DNA of 64,000 nt from Diphasiastrum complanatum (lineage: Eukaryota; Streptophyta; Lycopodiopsida; Lycopodiales; Lycopodiaceae), in contig CM055110.1 of NCBI GenBank assembly GCA_029204225.1, positions 48,336,921 through 48,400,920 on the forward strand, read 5' to 3'. Made by a program: the position numbers and the translations under genes. The notes beneath the pieces were generated by a model. That model had not been told where the DNA came from. It searched no databases and worked only from the letters and a program-made list of their open reading frames with translations. Positions 33,901 to 45,574 of this stretch are shown piece by piece. How positions within the stretch are numbered: position 1 is the stretch's first letter; each line of letters starts with the position of its first letter.

Positions 33901-35165
33901 GACTAGCTTGTTCCTCAATTGCCTTTCAAGGTTCAAGATCATGTCAAACCACTGGATTTTCATATTATGAATTTATATAGCGTAGACATAATCTTAGGAA
34001 AGGAGTGGTTTTACTCCAAAAATAAGTCCTTAAGAAAGGACTATGTAACCCATAGCATAACCTTTTTGCATAATTGCTCATTTGTTGAACTAAAAGGCGA
34101 TGTAAATAGGCCTTTTAATCATGTTGTTTCTGCTTTAGAAGTTGTTGAATATTTGAAAGACTCTGAAAATAAAATTTATTTTTGTTTTCTTAAAGATGAA
34201 GTTTATGTTGATGACCATGTTGTTCAGAGTCTAAATATTGATTTATCTCATTTGCCTTCAAATGTGTCTATAATTAACCCCTTAAGTGTTAACTCACCTG
34301 AAGGTTGAATATTTAACAAACTTAGGCAAGAATATAGCGATGTTTTTCCCGAAAACTTCCTGATGGCCTACCTCCCCTAAGGAGTATCAACCATCAGATA
34401 GAGTTGCTTTCTGGTAGCCAACCTGTATCTCTTTTTCCATACAGAGTTAGCATCAAGGAAGAGGATGAAATTTCTAAGCAGTTACAAGAACTTCTTAGGA
34501 TGGGCCACATTCGGCCTAGTAAGTCCCCTTGGAGAGCACCAATCCTTTTGGTTAGTGAAAAGGATGGCGGCACACATTTGTGTGGCAATTTTAAAAAGTT
34601 AAATGACTTAACCATCAAGAGCATATATCCCTTACCTAGGATGGACGATCTAATGGACCGTCTAAATGGAACCAAATATTTCTCTAAGATTGACCGTAGA
34701 TAAGGTTACCATCAGATAAGGATTAAGAACGAGGATGTTCCTAAGACTAGATTTAGATCTAGGTACGGTCATTATGAGTTTTTAGTTTTACCTTTTGGAC
34801 TCACGAATGCACCTGCCACTTTCCAACAAATGATGAACAATATTCTTCGTCCATATCTGGGACAGTTTGTGGTGGTGTATTTGGATGACATTTCAATTTA
34901 TAGTCAGACCCTTGAGGAGCATGATGAGCATTTTCGTATTATCTTGGATCTTCTAAGGCAAGAAAAGCTCTATGCTAAGGAGTCAAAGTGTTAGTTCTTT
35001 CAAACTAAATTCGAATACCTAGGCCATGTCATATCTTATAAAGGTCTTGAAATTGATTATGATAAGGTTTCTAAGGTACAAGAATGGCCACGACCTCAAA
35101 CAATTTGTGATGTGAAATCCTTTTTGGGCTTCACGGGACTCTTTCACAAATTCAAGATCCCCTTT
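33901..35165 (+). pseudogene. Ty3/gypsy pol, protease tail and RT, split by copia
   Basis: The plus strand reads a retropepsin C-terminal segment (LYSVDIILGKEWFYSKNKSL, 33973-34032). After a one-base deletion near 34350, RT follows: [37 protein letters not shown] and the active site [13 protein letters not shown] (34870-34910) with both Asp residues. Stops are at 34315-34317, 34702-34704 (in place of Ser of the RSGYHQ motif) and 34993-34995. Homology ends in the connection region (FLGFTGLFHKF, about 35150). RNase H resumes at 40521, but about 110 residues of the expected connection are missing, so the break is more than a simple insertion. Confidence 0.85.
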
Positions 35166-35914
35166 TTTGGGTGAACATATTGTAAGCTCCATTGTGAAGA
35201 GCATATTGTAAAGATTGTCATCAATTTTGGCATAAATTTTGGTGTACTTTGTTGAGCATGTAAGTAACTCTCCTTATGTAATTTGATTGGAGCATTTGCT
35301 GGAAGGTGTTAACCATTATGCAAGTGTGTTTTCAGGTTCTTAACAGGTTGAGGAACATTCTCATGTGAAGTGATCTTAGATCTACATCTAAACACCAAGA
35401 TTTGACAAGATAGTGAAGCTAGTCTTGTGATTCACTAAGTGTGCTCATTCATTCACCTCTAAATCTTGTATTTATCACTTGCTGGAGTTTATAAACTTTT
35501 AGAAGTGTGGTTTACATGTGGTTTTACAGGTTGAATCAATATCTTAGTGTGTTGATCATATGTTGATCAAGTTTGTTCATTACTAGGTAATCTTGGCATC
35601 CTAGTTTTGGGTATTTTCTAAGAATGCAAGTAACTCTTCACACCATAACTTGATTTGGTCACTTGCTGGAAAGTTTGAGAGCTTAAGCAAGAGTGTGTTC
35701 AGGTTGGTTTGATTTTGTAATCCATTCTTAGTGTGTGCAAAGTGTTGCATGTGTTTCAATCTTCCTTTCTATGCTTGGAAACCATCTAGGTTCAAGATAG
35801 AAGTGTTTTAGGGTCCTAAATCTTCATAGATCTCTTTATCTATCATTTGTTGAGAGAAAAGTGAGTGCTAAGTGCTTTAGGACAGAACCTAAAAGTTGAA
35901 GAAACATTAGAATC
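35166..35914 (+). other. Leader region of the open copia element, lacking LTR and primer site
   Basis: It lies between gypsy RT and copia gag. It does not contain the sequence of the 3' LTR (39864-40519), and no TGGTATCAGAGC-like primer site is present. The phrase 'TAA.TCTTGG.AT' and the pair CACTTGCTGGA at 35477 and 35659 suggest an internal imperfect duplication. Confidence 0.5.
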
Positions 35915-38900
35915 ATGGCTTCCAATGGTGGGATCATGCTAGAGTCTAGTGAAAGGTTGAGTTCATCAAACTACTCTACTTGGAAAGTGAGGATGGAGTC
36001 CTTACTTGAGTTGAATGAACTCATGGACATAGTTGCAGAAATTGAAGAGAGACCTCTCACACTTCAAGAGCAACAAAGGTTTGATAAGAAGGCCAAAAGG
36101 GCTCTTCATATCATTAAAATGAATGTTACAAATGAACTTCTCAAGGAAGTTGGAAAGTGTCAAAGTGCAAGTGAGGCATGGAATGCCTTAAAGAAGCTCT
36201 TTGAATCAAAGTCCACATCTAGGGTATTGACCCTAAGGAGACAAATATTTTCTAGTAGGCAAAGAGAGGGTGAAAGTGCTCATGCATTTATCTTGAGAGT
36301 TAAGTCCCTAAGTGATGATTTAGCATGCATTGATGAGAACATAAAAGATGGTGAAATAGTCCAAGTTATGTTGAATGGTTTGCTAAATGAACATGCTAAC
36401 CTTGTGCAAAGTTTTGCCATTCAAAGAGTCTTGCCAAGTGTGGTTGACTTGCAAGAAATCTTATTGGCTGAAGAACATAGGTTGCAATCAAAGCTTGATG
36501 GTGCATCCTTGCAAGGTGGAGGTGAAGAGGCTTTCTTCACAAAAGGCAAATTCAAGGGCAAAGGTAAAGGCAAAGGGAAATGGTCCAAAGGTGGTAACTT
36601 TGATCATGATGATCACTCTTCCTCTTCCTCTTCTACTAAGAACAATAAGTCAAAGTTCAAGTGCTTTTATTGTGGGATAAAAGGTCATTTTGCAAATGAA
36701 TGTTATAAGAAGAAAAGAGAGCAAGGAGAGAGGCAAGGAAATCTTACAATAGATGAGGAAGAACATAACACATGTGAATCACTTGTTATGACTTCAAGTT
36801 TGTTAGCCAACATAGATGATAATGATCCTTGGTGGATTGATAGTGGAGCCTCATCTCACATGACAAGACATAAGGAATACTTTACATCCTTATTGTCTTA
36901 TGAGGGAGAAGGTAACATCATCTACACTGCAAATGATGGTCAATGTGACATCAAAGGCATAGGCACTATTCCTATTTCCCTTTCAACAAATAGGAAAGCA
37001 AATCTTGAAAATGTCTTGTACATTCCTTCAATCACTAAGAATTTGCTTAGTGTAAGTCAAATGATTGACAAAGGACTTGATGTGGAGTTCATTGGAGATG
37101 CATGTTTGATAAGTAAATGTGGATCCTTGATTGCTCAAGGTAGGAGGCATGGTAAACTTTTCAAGCTTGATGCATGTGTGATCTCTAATCATGAAGGATG
37201 TATGGCTAGGGAGCAATTGACAAACCAAGAAGTTTGGCACAAGAGGTTGGGCCATCCCAACTTCAAATCTTTGGAGGTAATGGCAAAGAAAGAGCTTGTT
37301 CTTGGTCTCCCTAAAAGTCTTGTTGCAAACAATAGTGTTTGTGAACATTGTGCCTTGTCCAAATCTCATAGACTTGCTTATTCTAGATCTACTTCTAGAT
37401 CTAAAGAAGCTTTTCAACTTGTGCATTCTGATATTCATTCTTCTAGTACAACTAGCAATGGTGGGGCAAAGATGTATGCAACTTTCATTGATGACTTTAG
37501 TAGGTATACTTGGATCTATCTTCTTAAAAGTAAGGATGAAGTGTTTGCTGCATTTGTCAAGTTCAAGAATGAAATGGAAAACCAATTCAATACAAAGATC
37601 AAATGCTTAAGATCTGATAATGGAGGGGAATACACCTCAAATAGGTTCAAAGACTTTTGTATAGCACATGGGATTAAGAGGGAGATGTCTAGTCCTAGGA
37701 CTCCACAACAGAATGGAGTGGCCGAGAGGAAGAATAGAACCCTTTGTGAATGTGCCAAGGCAATGAGACTACATGCTAATCTTGCTAAGTCTTTTTGGGG
37801 GGAAGCTTTAGCATGTGCTAACTATCTATGTAATAGATGGACAAGTGCTTCCTTGGATGGTAAAACTCCTCATGAGGTTCTTTATGGTAGAAGGCCGAGT
37901 GTCAAGCATTGTAGGATCTTTGGATGTACATGTTTTGTCAATATCACACTTGATGATAGAACTAAAGAAGATCCTTCATCAAAGAAGGGTGTGTTTGTTG
38001 GCTATAGTGAAGTAAGCAAGGCTTACAAAGTGTACATTCCTTCTACAAAGAAAGTTGTCATAAGTAGGGATGTCATCTTTCATGAAGAGAATGTTTCCAA
38101 TGTTGTTGATGTTGATGTTGATGTGCCTACTAATCATCATGATGTGCAAGATGTCTTGGATGAAGATGGAGATGCCACTCCAAAGCAAACTTCAAGGAAG
38201 ACTCAAAGGCAAAGGGCTAAGCCATCAAGGCTAACCTATGATGAAAAAGGAAAGCAAGTGGTGGACAACTCTAACTTTGCTTTTCTTACCTCTTTTGATG
38301 AACCAACTTGTGTAGGTGAAGCAATTCAAAAGAAGGAATGGATCCAAGCCATGGATCATGAGCATCAAGCACTCATCAAAAGCAACACATGGAGGTTGGT
38401 AAAGCTTCCAAAGGACAAGAAGGCAATTGGTTGTAAGTGGATCTTCAAGATCAAGACAAATCAAGATGGATCAATCAACAAGTACAAGGCAAGGTTGGTG
38501 GCAAAGGGGTATGCTCAAGAATATGGTATTGACTATGATGAGACCTTTGCACCCGTGGCAAAGATGGTAACTATTCGAATCCTAATCTCTCTTGCAACTC
38601 TTTATGATTGGGATATGTGGCAAATGGATGTTACTAATGCCTTCTTGAATGGTGATCTTGAAGAAGATATTTACATGGAGCAACCCGAGGGCTATGTTTC
38701 ACATGATGAGCCTAATCATGTGTGCTATCTCCAAAAGAGTTTGTATGGGCTAAAGCAAGCACCAAGGAGTTGGTATGCTAAGCTCAATTCCTTCTTACTT
38801 TCTCAAAACTTTGTTATGAGTGAGTATGATCATTCTCTCTACTTTAGATTGAATGAAAATGATATCACTTTACTTTTGATCTATGTTGATGACATTATCT

Positions 38901-39868
38901 TAAGTGGTGGTAACAATCTAGATATAGATGAAATCAAGATGGCACTCAAAAGAGAGTTTGAAATTCAAGATCTTGGTAAACTTCATTATATCTTAGGAAT
39001 AGAGATTATTAGAACTTCTAAATCTACATTCATATGTCAAGAAAAGTATGTTAACTCTATTCTAAAAAGGTTTCATATGGAAGATTGTAAAGTTGTTTCT
39101 ACTCCTATGGAATCAAATGTAAAGCTAACTACAAGAAGTAATGAAAGATCCTTCAAGGACATTACTCTCTATAGAAAGCTAATAGGATCTCTTATATGGT
39201 TAACCATCACAAGACCTGATCTACGCTTTGTGGTTGGTAAACTAAGTCAATTTATGCAAGATCCTAGTGAGGCTCATTGGAAGCTAGGAAAGAGAGTACT
39301 TAGATACATCTCGGGATCTAGAGATTTTGGCATCTTGTATGGAGGTACTACACCTAACCTTTGTGGATTTTCAGATTTAGATTTTGCAGGTGATCAAATG
39401 GATAGGAAGTCAACAAGTGCCTTTGCAATCTATCTTGGAGATGGAGTGGTCTCATGGCTATCAAAGAAGCAACCAACTATCTCTCTATCTTCCACCGAAG
39501 CCGAGTACAAGGCATTAACAACATGCACCAAGGAGATTCTTTGGATCAAGAGGATGTTATTGGATCTTCACTTGCTGGAACCAGAGAAGACTCCAATCAT
39601 ACTTTGTGATAACCTTTCAGCCAAAAGCTTGGCAAGCAATCCTGTTTTTCATGCAAGGAGCAAGCACATTGAGATTGCTCACCATTTTGTGAGAGATCAA
39701 GTCATTGCCAAAGAGGTGGAGCTTCAACATGTCTCTTCAAAGGAGTGTGTGGCTGATATCTTCACCAAACCATTGGGAAAGGACCTATATTTAATGCATA
39801 GATCTAATCTTGGAATGTGCTCAAAGTCTATGTTGAAACTAGCATCCAATGTTGAAGAGGGAGTGTGA
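35915..39868 (+). CDS. Ty1/copia gag-pol polyprotein, complete open frame (1317 aa)
   Basis: A single uninterrupted frame with all copia domains in order. Gag spans residues 1-240 (SSNYSTWKVRMESLLELNEL; basic KGKGKGKGKW stretch), then zinc knuckle CFYCGIKGHFANEC (~250). Protease WWIDSGASSHMT is near 305. The pre-integrase HHCC region HKRLGHPNFKSLE...CEHCALSK is near 445-495. Integrase DDE is HSDI, then LRSDNGGEYTS, then PQQNGVAERKNRTLCE (~510-630). RT is near 840-1050 with NTWRLVKLPKDKKAIGCKWI and active site LLLIYVDDIILSG. RNase H is near 1160-1290 with SSTEAEYKAL and CDNLSAKSL. The start is the first ATG of the frame, shared in context with the minus-strand copy at 48005. The product is a polyprotein cleaved by its own protease; RT and integrase copy and insert the element. 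The stop codon overlaps the first bases of the 3' LTR. The frame looks capable of function, but the 5' LTR is absent, so this locus probably cannot make a transposition-competent RNA. Confidence 0.95.
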   Translation: MASNGGIMLESSERLSSSNYSTWKVRMESLLELNELMDIVAEIEERPLTLQEQQRFDKKAKRALHIIKMNVTNELLKEVGKCQSASEAWNALKKLFESKSTSRVLTLRRQIFSSRQREGESAHAFILRVKSLSDDLACIDENIKDGEIVQVMLNGLLNEHANLVQSFAIQRVLPSVVDLQEILLAEEHRLQSKLDGASLQGGGEEAFFTKGKFKGKGKGKGKWSKGGNFDHDDHSSSSSSTKNNKSKFKCFYCGIKGHFANECYKKKREQGERQGNLTIDEEEHNTCESLVMTSSLLANIDDNDPWWIDSGASSHMTRHKEYFTSLLSYEGEGNIIYTANDGQCDIKGIGTIPISLSTNRKANLENVLYIPSITKNLLSVSQMIDKGLDVEFIGDACLISKCGSLIAQGRRHGKLFKLDACVISNHEGCMAREQLTNQEVWHKRLGHPNFKSLEVMAKKELVLGLPKSLVANNSVCEHCALSKSHRLAYSRSTSRSKEAFQLVHSDIHSSSTTSNGGAKMYATFIDDFSRYTWIYLLKSKDEVFAAFVKFKNEMENQFNTKIKCLRSDNGGEYTSNRFKDFCIAHGIKREMSSPRTPQQNGVAERKNRTLCECAKAMRLHANLAKSFWGEALACANYLCNRWTSASLDGKTPHEVLYGRRPSVKHCRIFGCTCFVNITLDDRTKEDPSSKKGVFVGYSEVSKAYKVYIPSTKKVVISRDVIFHEENVSNVVDVDVDVPTNHHDVQDVLDEDGDATPKQTSRKTQRQRAKPSRLTYDEKGKQVVDNSNFAFLTSFDEPTCVGEAIQKKEWIQAMDHEHQALIKSNTWRLVKLPKDKKAIGCKWIFKIKTNQDGSINKYKARLVAKGYAQEYGIDYDETFAPVAKMVTIRILISLATLYDWDMWQMDVTNAFLNGDLEEDIYMEQPEGYVSHDEPNHVCYLQKSLYGLKQAPRSWYAKLNSFLLSQNFVMSEYDHSLYFRLNENDITLLLIYVDDIILSGGNNLDIDEIKMALKREFEIQDLGKLHYILGIEIIRTSKSTFICQEKYVNSILKRFHMEDCKVVSTPMESNVKLTTRSNERSFKDITLYRKLIGSLIWLTITRPDLRFVVGKLSQFMQDPSEAHWKLGKRVLRYISGSRDFGILYGGTTPNLCGFSDLDFAGDQMDRKSTSAFAIYLGDGVVSWLSKKQPTISLSSTEAEYKALTTCTKEILWIKRMLLDLHLLEPEKTPIILCDNLSAKSLASNPVFHARSKHIEIAHHFVRDQVIAKEVELQHVSSKECVADIFTKPLGKDLYLMHRSNLGMCSKSMLKLASNVEEGV
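39854..39863 (+). promoter_or_regulatory. Polypurine tract of copia element (inside coding sequence)
   Basis: GAAGAGGGAG lies directly before the TG of the 3' LTR. It is also read as the penultimate codons of pol (EEGV stop). It would prime plus-strand DNA synthesis. Confidence 0.85.
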
Positions 39869-40519
39869 AAATTGTCAACATTTCCTAGCTAGTTTGAGGC
39901 CTAAATTGGCTAAAATTGTAAATAGTTTTGGTTCTGGAGTTTCACACGTGTGAACCAGGCCACAATGTTTTTATTTACTGTATTTTTTCAGTATGATGAA
40001 GTGTCAAACTTCATACCCTTCAAAATGAGACCATTTTGATGTATTTTGGTCATATAAGCCATTTTTAGCTATTTTTCCTATATAGGAAATATCTAGGGTC
40101 AAGTACCTTCTAGAGAGAGGAGAGAGAGTCATCTTCCTCATCCATAAATAGTAGGGAAGTCGTGGAGAACAGGTTGGAGAAACCTTTTGTATGCTTCATT
40201 GAGATCAATAGATCATTGTCATTGTTTCTTCCTCCATTGAGAGCATTGTTGTGTGTATTTGTCTTCAAGCTATTGTGTATGATCTTAGGTGCTTTCCAAA
40301 AGTGGTAGGCTGATGTATTATGGACTGTATAATGCTATTTTGGGCCGCACTTGATGTTTATGGAAGTTTCCATTTGTGATAAATGCTTTTTGATCAAGTT
40401 CTTTGCATTCTAGGTAGCATAGAATGTGTTGCCAATTCCTAGCTTATGTAGTTTGGAGTGCAAGCATTCAAGCCAATGATCTTGGAGTTTAGATCCACTT
40501 AGGATCTGTATTTTTCACA
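39864..40519 (+). repeat. 3' LTR of open copia element
   Basis: It starts TGTGAAAATTGTC and ends CTGTATTTTTCACA, giving inverted termini TGTGAAAA/TTTTCACA over 656 bp. It is followed at 40520 by gypsy sequence. It resembles at its termini the 650-bp LTR at 48521-49170, so the two copia elements belong to related families. Confidence 0.9.
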
Positions 40520-41180
40520 GCTAGATCCTGCTCATACGAGGTATTTTACATACGAGGAGGAGCTTTTTGCAGTCATTCACGTGTTGAAAATCTGGAGGCA
40601 TTATCTTTATGGGGCCAGATTTACGGTGATGACTATTCCATAAGGAATGGCCTGTTTTTCCGTAAGGAAAAGGTTTGTGTGCCGGACTTGCGAGCCCAAA
40701 TCCTACAGCAATTTTATGACAGTCCTTGTGCTGGTCACCCAGGCATACAGAAGAGGACACTTGACCTTGTCAGGCAGAATTTCTTCTGGCCAAAGATGAA
40801 AGGTCATGTCGAGGCACATGTTCAAGGTTGTGAGCAATGCCAGCAAAATAAAGCAGAAAGACTCGAAGTTGTGGGTCTTTTACATCCTTTGGAAATTCCC
40901 AACAAGAAATGGAAAAGTATTTCAATGGATTTTGTAACTTTTTGTTGAAAATTTGTTCAAATTGTAGGGCTTGCCGAATGATATTGTTAGTGACCGTGAC
41001 TCCAAATTCACTAGCAAGTTATGGCAGTCAGTTTTATAAACTTGAAACGACCTTTAGTCTTAGTTCTTCAGATCACCTAGAATCTGATGGACAGACAGAA
41101 TGAATCAACCAAACGTTGGAAGATATGCTTAGAGCATATGTCTTTCACTGACAATCTGATTGGGAAAAGTATCTCCCAAT
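40520..41180 (+). pseudogene. Ty3/gypsy pol, RNase H and integrase part (continuation)
   Basis: This resumes the gypsy element broken at 35165. LDPAHTRYFTYEEELFAVIH at 40521-40580 is RNase H. The integrase zinc region follows (CAGHPGIQKRTLDLVRQNFF, then CEQCQQNKAERLEVVG, 40729-40875) and the start of the core (KWKSISMDFVT, ending 40940). A deletion then joins to LPNDIVSDRDSKFTSK and ESDGQTE with frame shifts and stops. Homology ends near 41180. This is the same family order as the pieces at 33901-35165. Confidence 0.85.
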
Positions 41181-41334
41181 GGTGCCAAGCCTCAGAGTGA
41201 ATACTCGGTACATTGTCATCTGCCTGGCTACTTCCATTGTGTAATGAGCACATTGAGTTTTTTGTTTCTAATGACCATTATCTAAAAACAAAATGTGTCT
41301 CTAAAAGACAAAATCATCTTACTTTTTTGCTACA

Positions 41335-41750
41335 TCATGGAGTGATTGCACATTTTTCTTTTTAAGGAGTTTGAAAAATGGACAAAAAGAAGTGACATTC
41401 CTAGAGGACACGCTAATATCTGTGCTATTTCCAAATGTGGTTTTGCCTTCAACATCTTTAATATTTATGAGCCTAACTCCCCACACTCCCGCATAGATCT
41501 GTGGAATTCCATCTCACCATTTAATCTCCTTCCTTTGGTAATTACTGGTGACTTCATCATGTACCTTCACCCTCTTGATGGCCCTAATCGCATTACAGAC
41601 GCTAAAAGACAAGCTTGGGACTTCTTGATAGATTGCTTTAACTATTTAGACGTTCTCTCTCTTTGTAACTCCCCTCATCTCCACACCTGAAATAATGGTC
41701 ATTCCTCTCCCTTTTTCTCTTTGGCCAAAATAAACAGAACTTGAAAGACA
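41335..41750 (+). pseudogene. LINE endonuclease fragment
   Basis: The plus frame at 41346-41690 reads ICAISKCGFAFNIFNIYEPN and LLPLVITGDFIMYLHPLDGP. This is the APE-type endonuclease of plant LINEs with its 'NxYxPN...W' and 'GDFN' motifs. The catalytic Asn of GDFN is Ile, and a stop follows at 41688, with NGHSSPFFSLAKINRT continuing in another frame. No RT follows. Confidence 0.75.
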
Positions 41751-42499
41751 TAGGCATTCTAGCCATCTATGAGCCCCCCATCATCGTATTGCTCACTCCT
41801 CCATAATGGATGGAGTATATGGTGTGCAAGGTAGGGGATGGGTGGGGGGGTTGATATAATCACTCCCATTTGTGTTGCCAAAGGTGCTGGATTTCCTCAA
41901 GCTTGTAACATATACATGACATGCCATAGTTAGTTGAAAATTTAGCCAAAGATTCATCAATTCAAATTTGAAACTTCAAAATAAAATTCCAAAATAGTAC
42001 TATGATACCTCTTTAGTCTAATGGTTGTGCCACGCTGTAGCTGCTCACCCAACCTATCCATGAACTCATATAGAAGGTCCAACATGTAGCTCTCTCGATC
42101 TGTAAGGCATAGGATAATGTAGCTAAGCTATAGGCCCAAAATAGTGGATCGTGCCTCATCCCAAAATGAACTTGAGGGCCAAACCAACTCAAATTTCCTG
42201 CCCTTGGGCTCTTGTTGTGGCCCCCACTACATCCACTCATTTGAAACGACCATCTGCCTCAAGTTTGTGTGAACTTTCATTATTTTGTTCCAAGACTAAG
42301 AATATTAATGAAAATTTGCATTCCAAGAGAATTTGTTCTTAGTATAATCATCAAAGCAAGAACATAATTAAAATCATGGTAGACGATACTAGATAGAGTC
42401 TAGATCATAAATGCATAGAAGTTTAGAAAATTGGAACATTCAAGTTTTTAACATTTGAACATACACAATGGCAAATGGCAAATGTAGTGAATCTTCAAT
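41751..42499. other. No gene recognised
   Basis: Contains a G-rich run near 41840-41852 and AT-rich sequence. It may include the 3' LTR of the minus-strand gypsy that ends near 42500, but no boundary was identified. Confidence 0.35.
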
Positions 42500-43935
42500 C
42501 AATAAGCACAAATTTTCACAATAGCAATTATTGAGTTACAAACCTGGTGGGGCCAGGTTTTAGGATCTCCAAGGTGGAGTGCTAAATCCCCATTATCCTT
42601 CCCAATGTACCAAAACTCAGAAACTAAACGGTTTCTCAATTGGTGTCGACAAACGGCAACCACCTTTTCTGGCATGTTAGGAACAAAGGTAGACAGATGC
42701 TCCAAATCAACCAGTTCATCTTCCGAAATTAGGGAATCCTTTCGACTAAATCGCTCTTTCGAATGACTTACATGGAAAACAGGATGAACTCCAACCACAA
42801 TTGGAAGATCTAGCTGATAAGCGACCCAGTTGATCTCTTTACAACCTTGTAAGGACCGCTATAATGTGGTGATAGCTTATGTCATTTCCCTGTTCGAAGT
42901 ACCTTCGAATCCTAAGGGATTTTAAGATACACCCAAGTTCCGACCTCAAATTCTCAAGGTGAGCGACCACAGTTAACATAAAACTGAGCTCTATCCTGAG
43001 CAGTTTTAATGCTTTCTTTGGCCACATGCAACATTTCTTGCATATCTTGTAGGAAATCTACTGTAAAATGCACCTTAAGACCTTTGAATCCAACAAAAAC
43101 TGTCGAGTGGCTGAAAGCCATACATCAACATAAAAGCACTAAATCCGATAGCAAAATGCTTCACACTAAATACTTGAGAGTATGATGGTCAGTATGTACA
43201 TAGAATTTGGCACCATATAAATAGTGTTGCCACATCTTGAGTGGATGTACAATTGTATACAATTCCTTCTCATGTGTCAGATACTTCTGCTGAGCAAGAG
43301 TTTACCATTTAACTCTCAAAAATCACAAGCCTCTCACCTACCCCTACCACATCAGCTTTTTATCATTTGCATACAAAGTAATCTTTTGCAGTGCCCTAGA
43401 TACCGTTCCTAGGTGCCCTTCATGGTCAAGAGTTGACTTACGATAGACTAGGATGTCGTTGATATAATTAACAACAAACCTACCCATATAGTCTTTGAGT
43501 GGATTGTTCATTAGCATCAAGACCGTTAGTCAGTCCAAAAGACATGACTAAAAAATCATAATGCCCAAAGTGCATACAAACTGTTGTCTTTGGCACTTCA
43601 GGCTCCCTAATAAAGATATCATGATAGCCACTCTTAAGATCGATCTTTCAAAAGACCTTTGCTCCACACAAAGCATCCAACAAATCATCGGGGCATAGGA
43701 TACTTGTGCTTTATCATGATCTTAATCAAGCCACGATAATCTAAACACAACCTGAAAGATCCATTTTTCTTTTTCATGAAAAAAATTGGCAAAGTGATAG
43801 GTGCATAGCTAGGATTAATGTATCCTAAACTATAATACTCGTCAAGTATTGTTCTCACCTCTTCCTCCACTTAGACTAGCTCATCTAGAGCTCGAAGCTC
43901 ACAGGGTCTAATGTACAAGAAAAGGGCAAGAATGT
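42500..43935 (-). pseudogene. Ty3/gypsy pol, heavily decayed
   Basis: On the minus strand the order is RT N terminus (LDEYYSLGYINPSYAPITLP and KKKNGSFRLCLDYRGL, 43700-43860), broken RT palm, RNase H piece (LYGAKFYVHTDHHTLKYL, about 43170-43230 across frames), then the integrase C-terminal region (VHPVFHVSHSKERFS and SEDELVDLEHLSTFVPNMPE, 42650-42790). Large parts between RNase H and the integrase C terminus are missing. The frame is broken by many stops and shifts. Confidence 0.75.
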
Positions 43936-45250
43936 CCCTTCACTACATTAAGATGAATGTCTCAAATGAAGTTTTGAGAGAGATTAGTGGTTGCACCTCG
44001 GCCAACTTGGGACACTCTCAAGGACATCTAAGAAGCCAAGAATTATGGTGCCTCTAAAGATTGCAATGCAGAAATATGCTTTTGCCTAACTAATTTATCT
44101 GATGTAGATTGAGACACAATACCATATACTTGCCTATCTACCTTTTTAGAACTTCAAACAAAAGATTCATCCACAATGTCATTCACATTCCACAAACATA
44201 AGCAGAAACACTCAAAACATTGTTTCTTTATTTGCAAAGCAAAAACAAGAGGTCATCTCTGAACAAGTTATGGGAAAAACCCCATGCTTGAACTTATGTA
44301 TATGGTTAACAAAATTTATTGTTGGCTAACTAGCTGCATGCCAATGCTTACATGGCACAACATCAAAGCATGCAAACTAAGTAATCTCGAATTCCAGGAT
44401 CTCAACATAAGTTTGAATGATGAGAGGCAATTGCACTAGCTTCTGGTACCAAACTTTTGAGCTTTTGTTGTTAAGCATCTTCATGATATAGTCATATATC
44501 TTGATGGCTTGATTACTTGATGTAGACCTCCTTTCTATGTTGATCCTTTTCACATGAACTTTCTTCATATGCTTTCCAATTTCTTGCTTTTGTCTTCATG
44601 TCCCTTAGTGCATATGTGTGACCTCCCACATCACCTGATTCCTTGACTTCCTTTGGATCAAACAACTTGACTCCCTTTGAATCAAATAATGTAAACATGA
44701 TAACCTTTGCCATAACTTTGAGACCTTTGTTGCTTGAAGATTGACTCCCTTGGTCTCTTTGAACATCTTCCAAGCTACCATAAATATGTAAAGACCTCAC
44801 CAACACCATAACAAAAATGTAACTCTCTTTGATTACCAAAGCACCAAAATAACAATCATAAATAGAAAGCAAATCTACAATGTCAAACTAATGTTCTCCA
44901 ATTCCTTTGCATTAACACGCATTTTAGAAACTTGCACTTCATAAGTAGTTAGCTCCACCATGGTGATTCCTGAATTGAATCCAGTTCAATTCTCTTGGTT
45001 CTCTCATAAGTCACCACTTGTGCTGAACTACTCCCCCTAGATTTTCATCTTGAAAACTATTGATAACACATTATGTTTGCATTCTTGTTAGGACTAGTAC
45101 AACACCCACTCTCCAACAATAATACAAATAGAATGTTATCCATGAACCAATTTTTTTTTTGCAAGTAATAGATCATCCCCAATAGAAACATATAAAGTAT
45201 GCAATACTTCCTCACACAATGTATCTGCTACTTCCTCCTCAAGTATCTTC
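43936..45250. other. Unassigned sequence, low-confidence open frames
   Basis: A 119-codon minus frame at 44513-44872 and a 63-codon frame at 44377-44568 show no motif that I recognise. Probably further mobile-element debris. Confidence 0.3.
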
Positions 45251-45448
45251 TCACACAAAGTACTTGATGATATCTTCTCCTCCTGCCTCTATTTCATACA
45301 TAGAGTCACTTGCATCAATACAACTTTCCAACTCATCAAGCAACCTCAACATGACATCTATTTTGTCACCGCTTATGACGAATTCATCAATAATGTGTCC
45401 TGACGCTATGTCAAATACATATGCAAACTTCCCAGCTAGTGTATGTTT
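45251..45448 (-). other. Coding-like stretch next to copia LTR stub
   Basis: The minus strand is open from the LTR stub to TGA at 45251 and contains KFAYVFDIASGHIIDEFVIS and RLLDELESCIDASDS. It reads like a real protein end interrupted by the LTR, but I recognise no family. Confidence 0.25.
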
Positions 45449-45574
45449 TGTGAAAGATTTCAGATCCTTAAGATCCAATCTACTTGAATGATCTTTGGTT
45501 AGAAAGAGAAATATACTACCAATTTCACCAATGTAGAAAAATCAGCATCTACACACAATTTGAGATGCAAACAC
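45449..45574 (-). repeat. 126-bp 3' LTR stub of minus copia
   Basis: It matches 48521-48646 (the 3' part of the 5' LTR in element orientation) at 125 of 126 bases by eye; the difference is AAATATACTA against AAATACACTA. The polyprotein frame runs into it directly, so a deletion removed the rest of pol and about 520 bp of the LTR. Confidence 0.92.

Noticed and set aside
35166-35914. 5' LTR of the open copia element
   Set aside because: No similarity to 39864-40519 and no primer-binding site.
37028-37585. 185-codon minus-strand frame inside the copia gene
   Set aside because: It is antisense to the open gag-pol frame and shows no independent motif.
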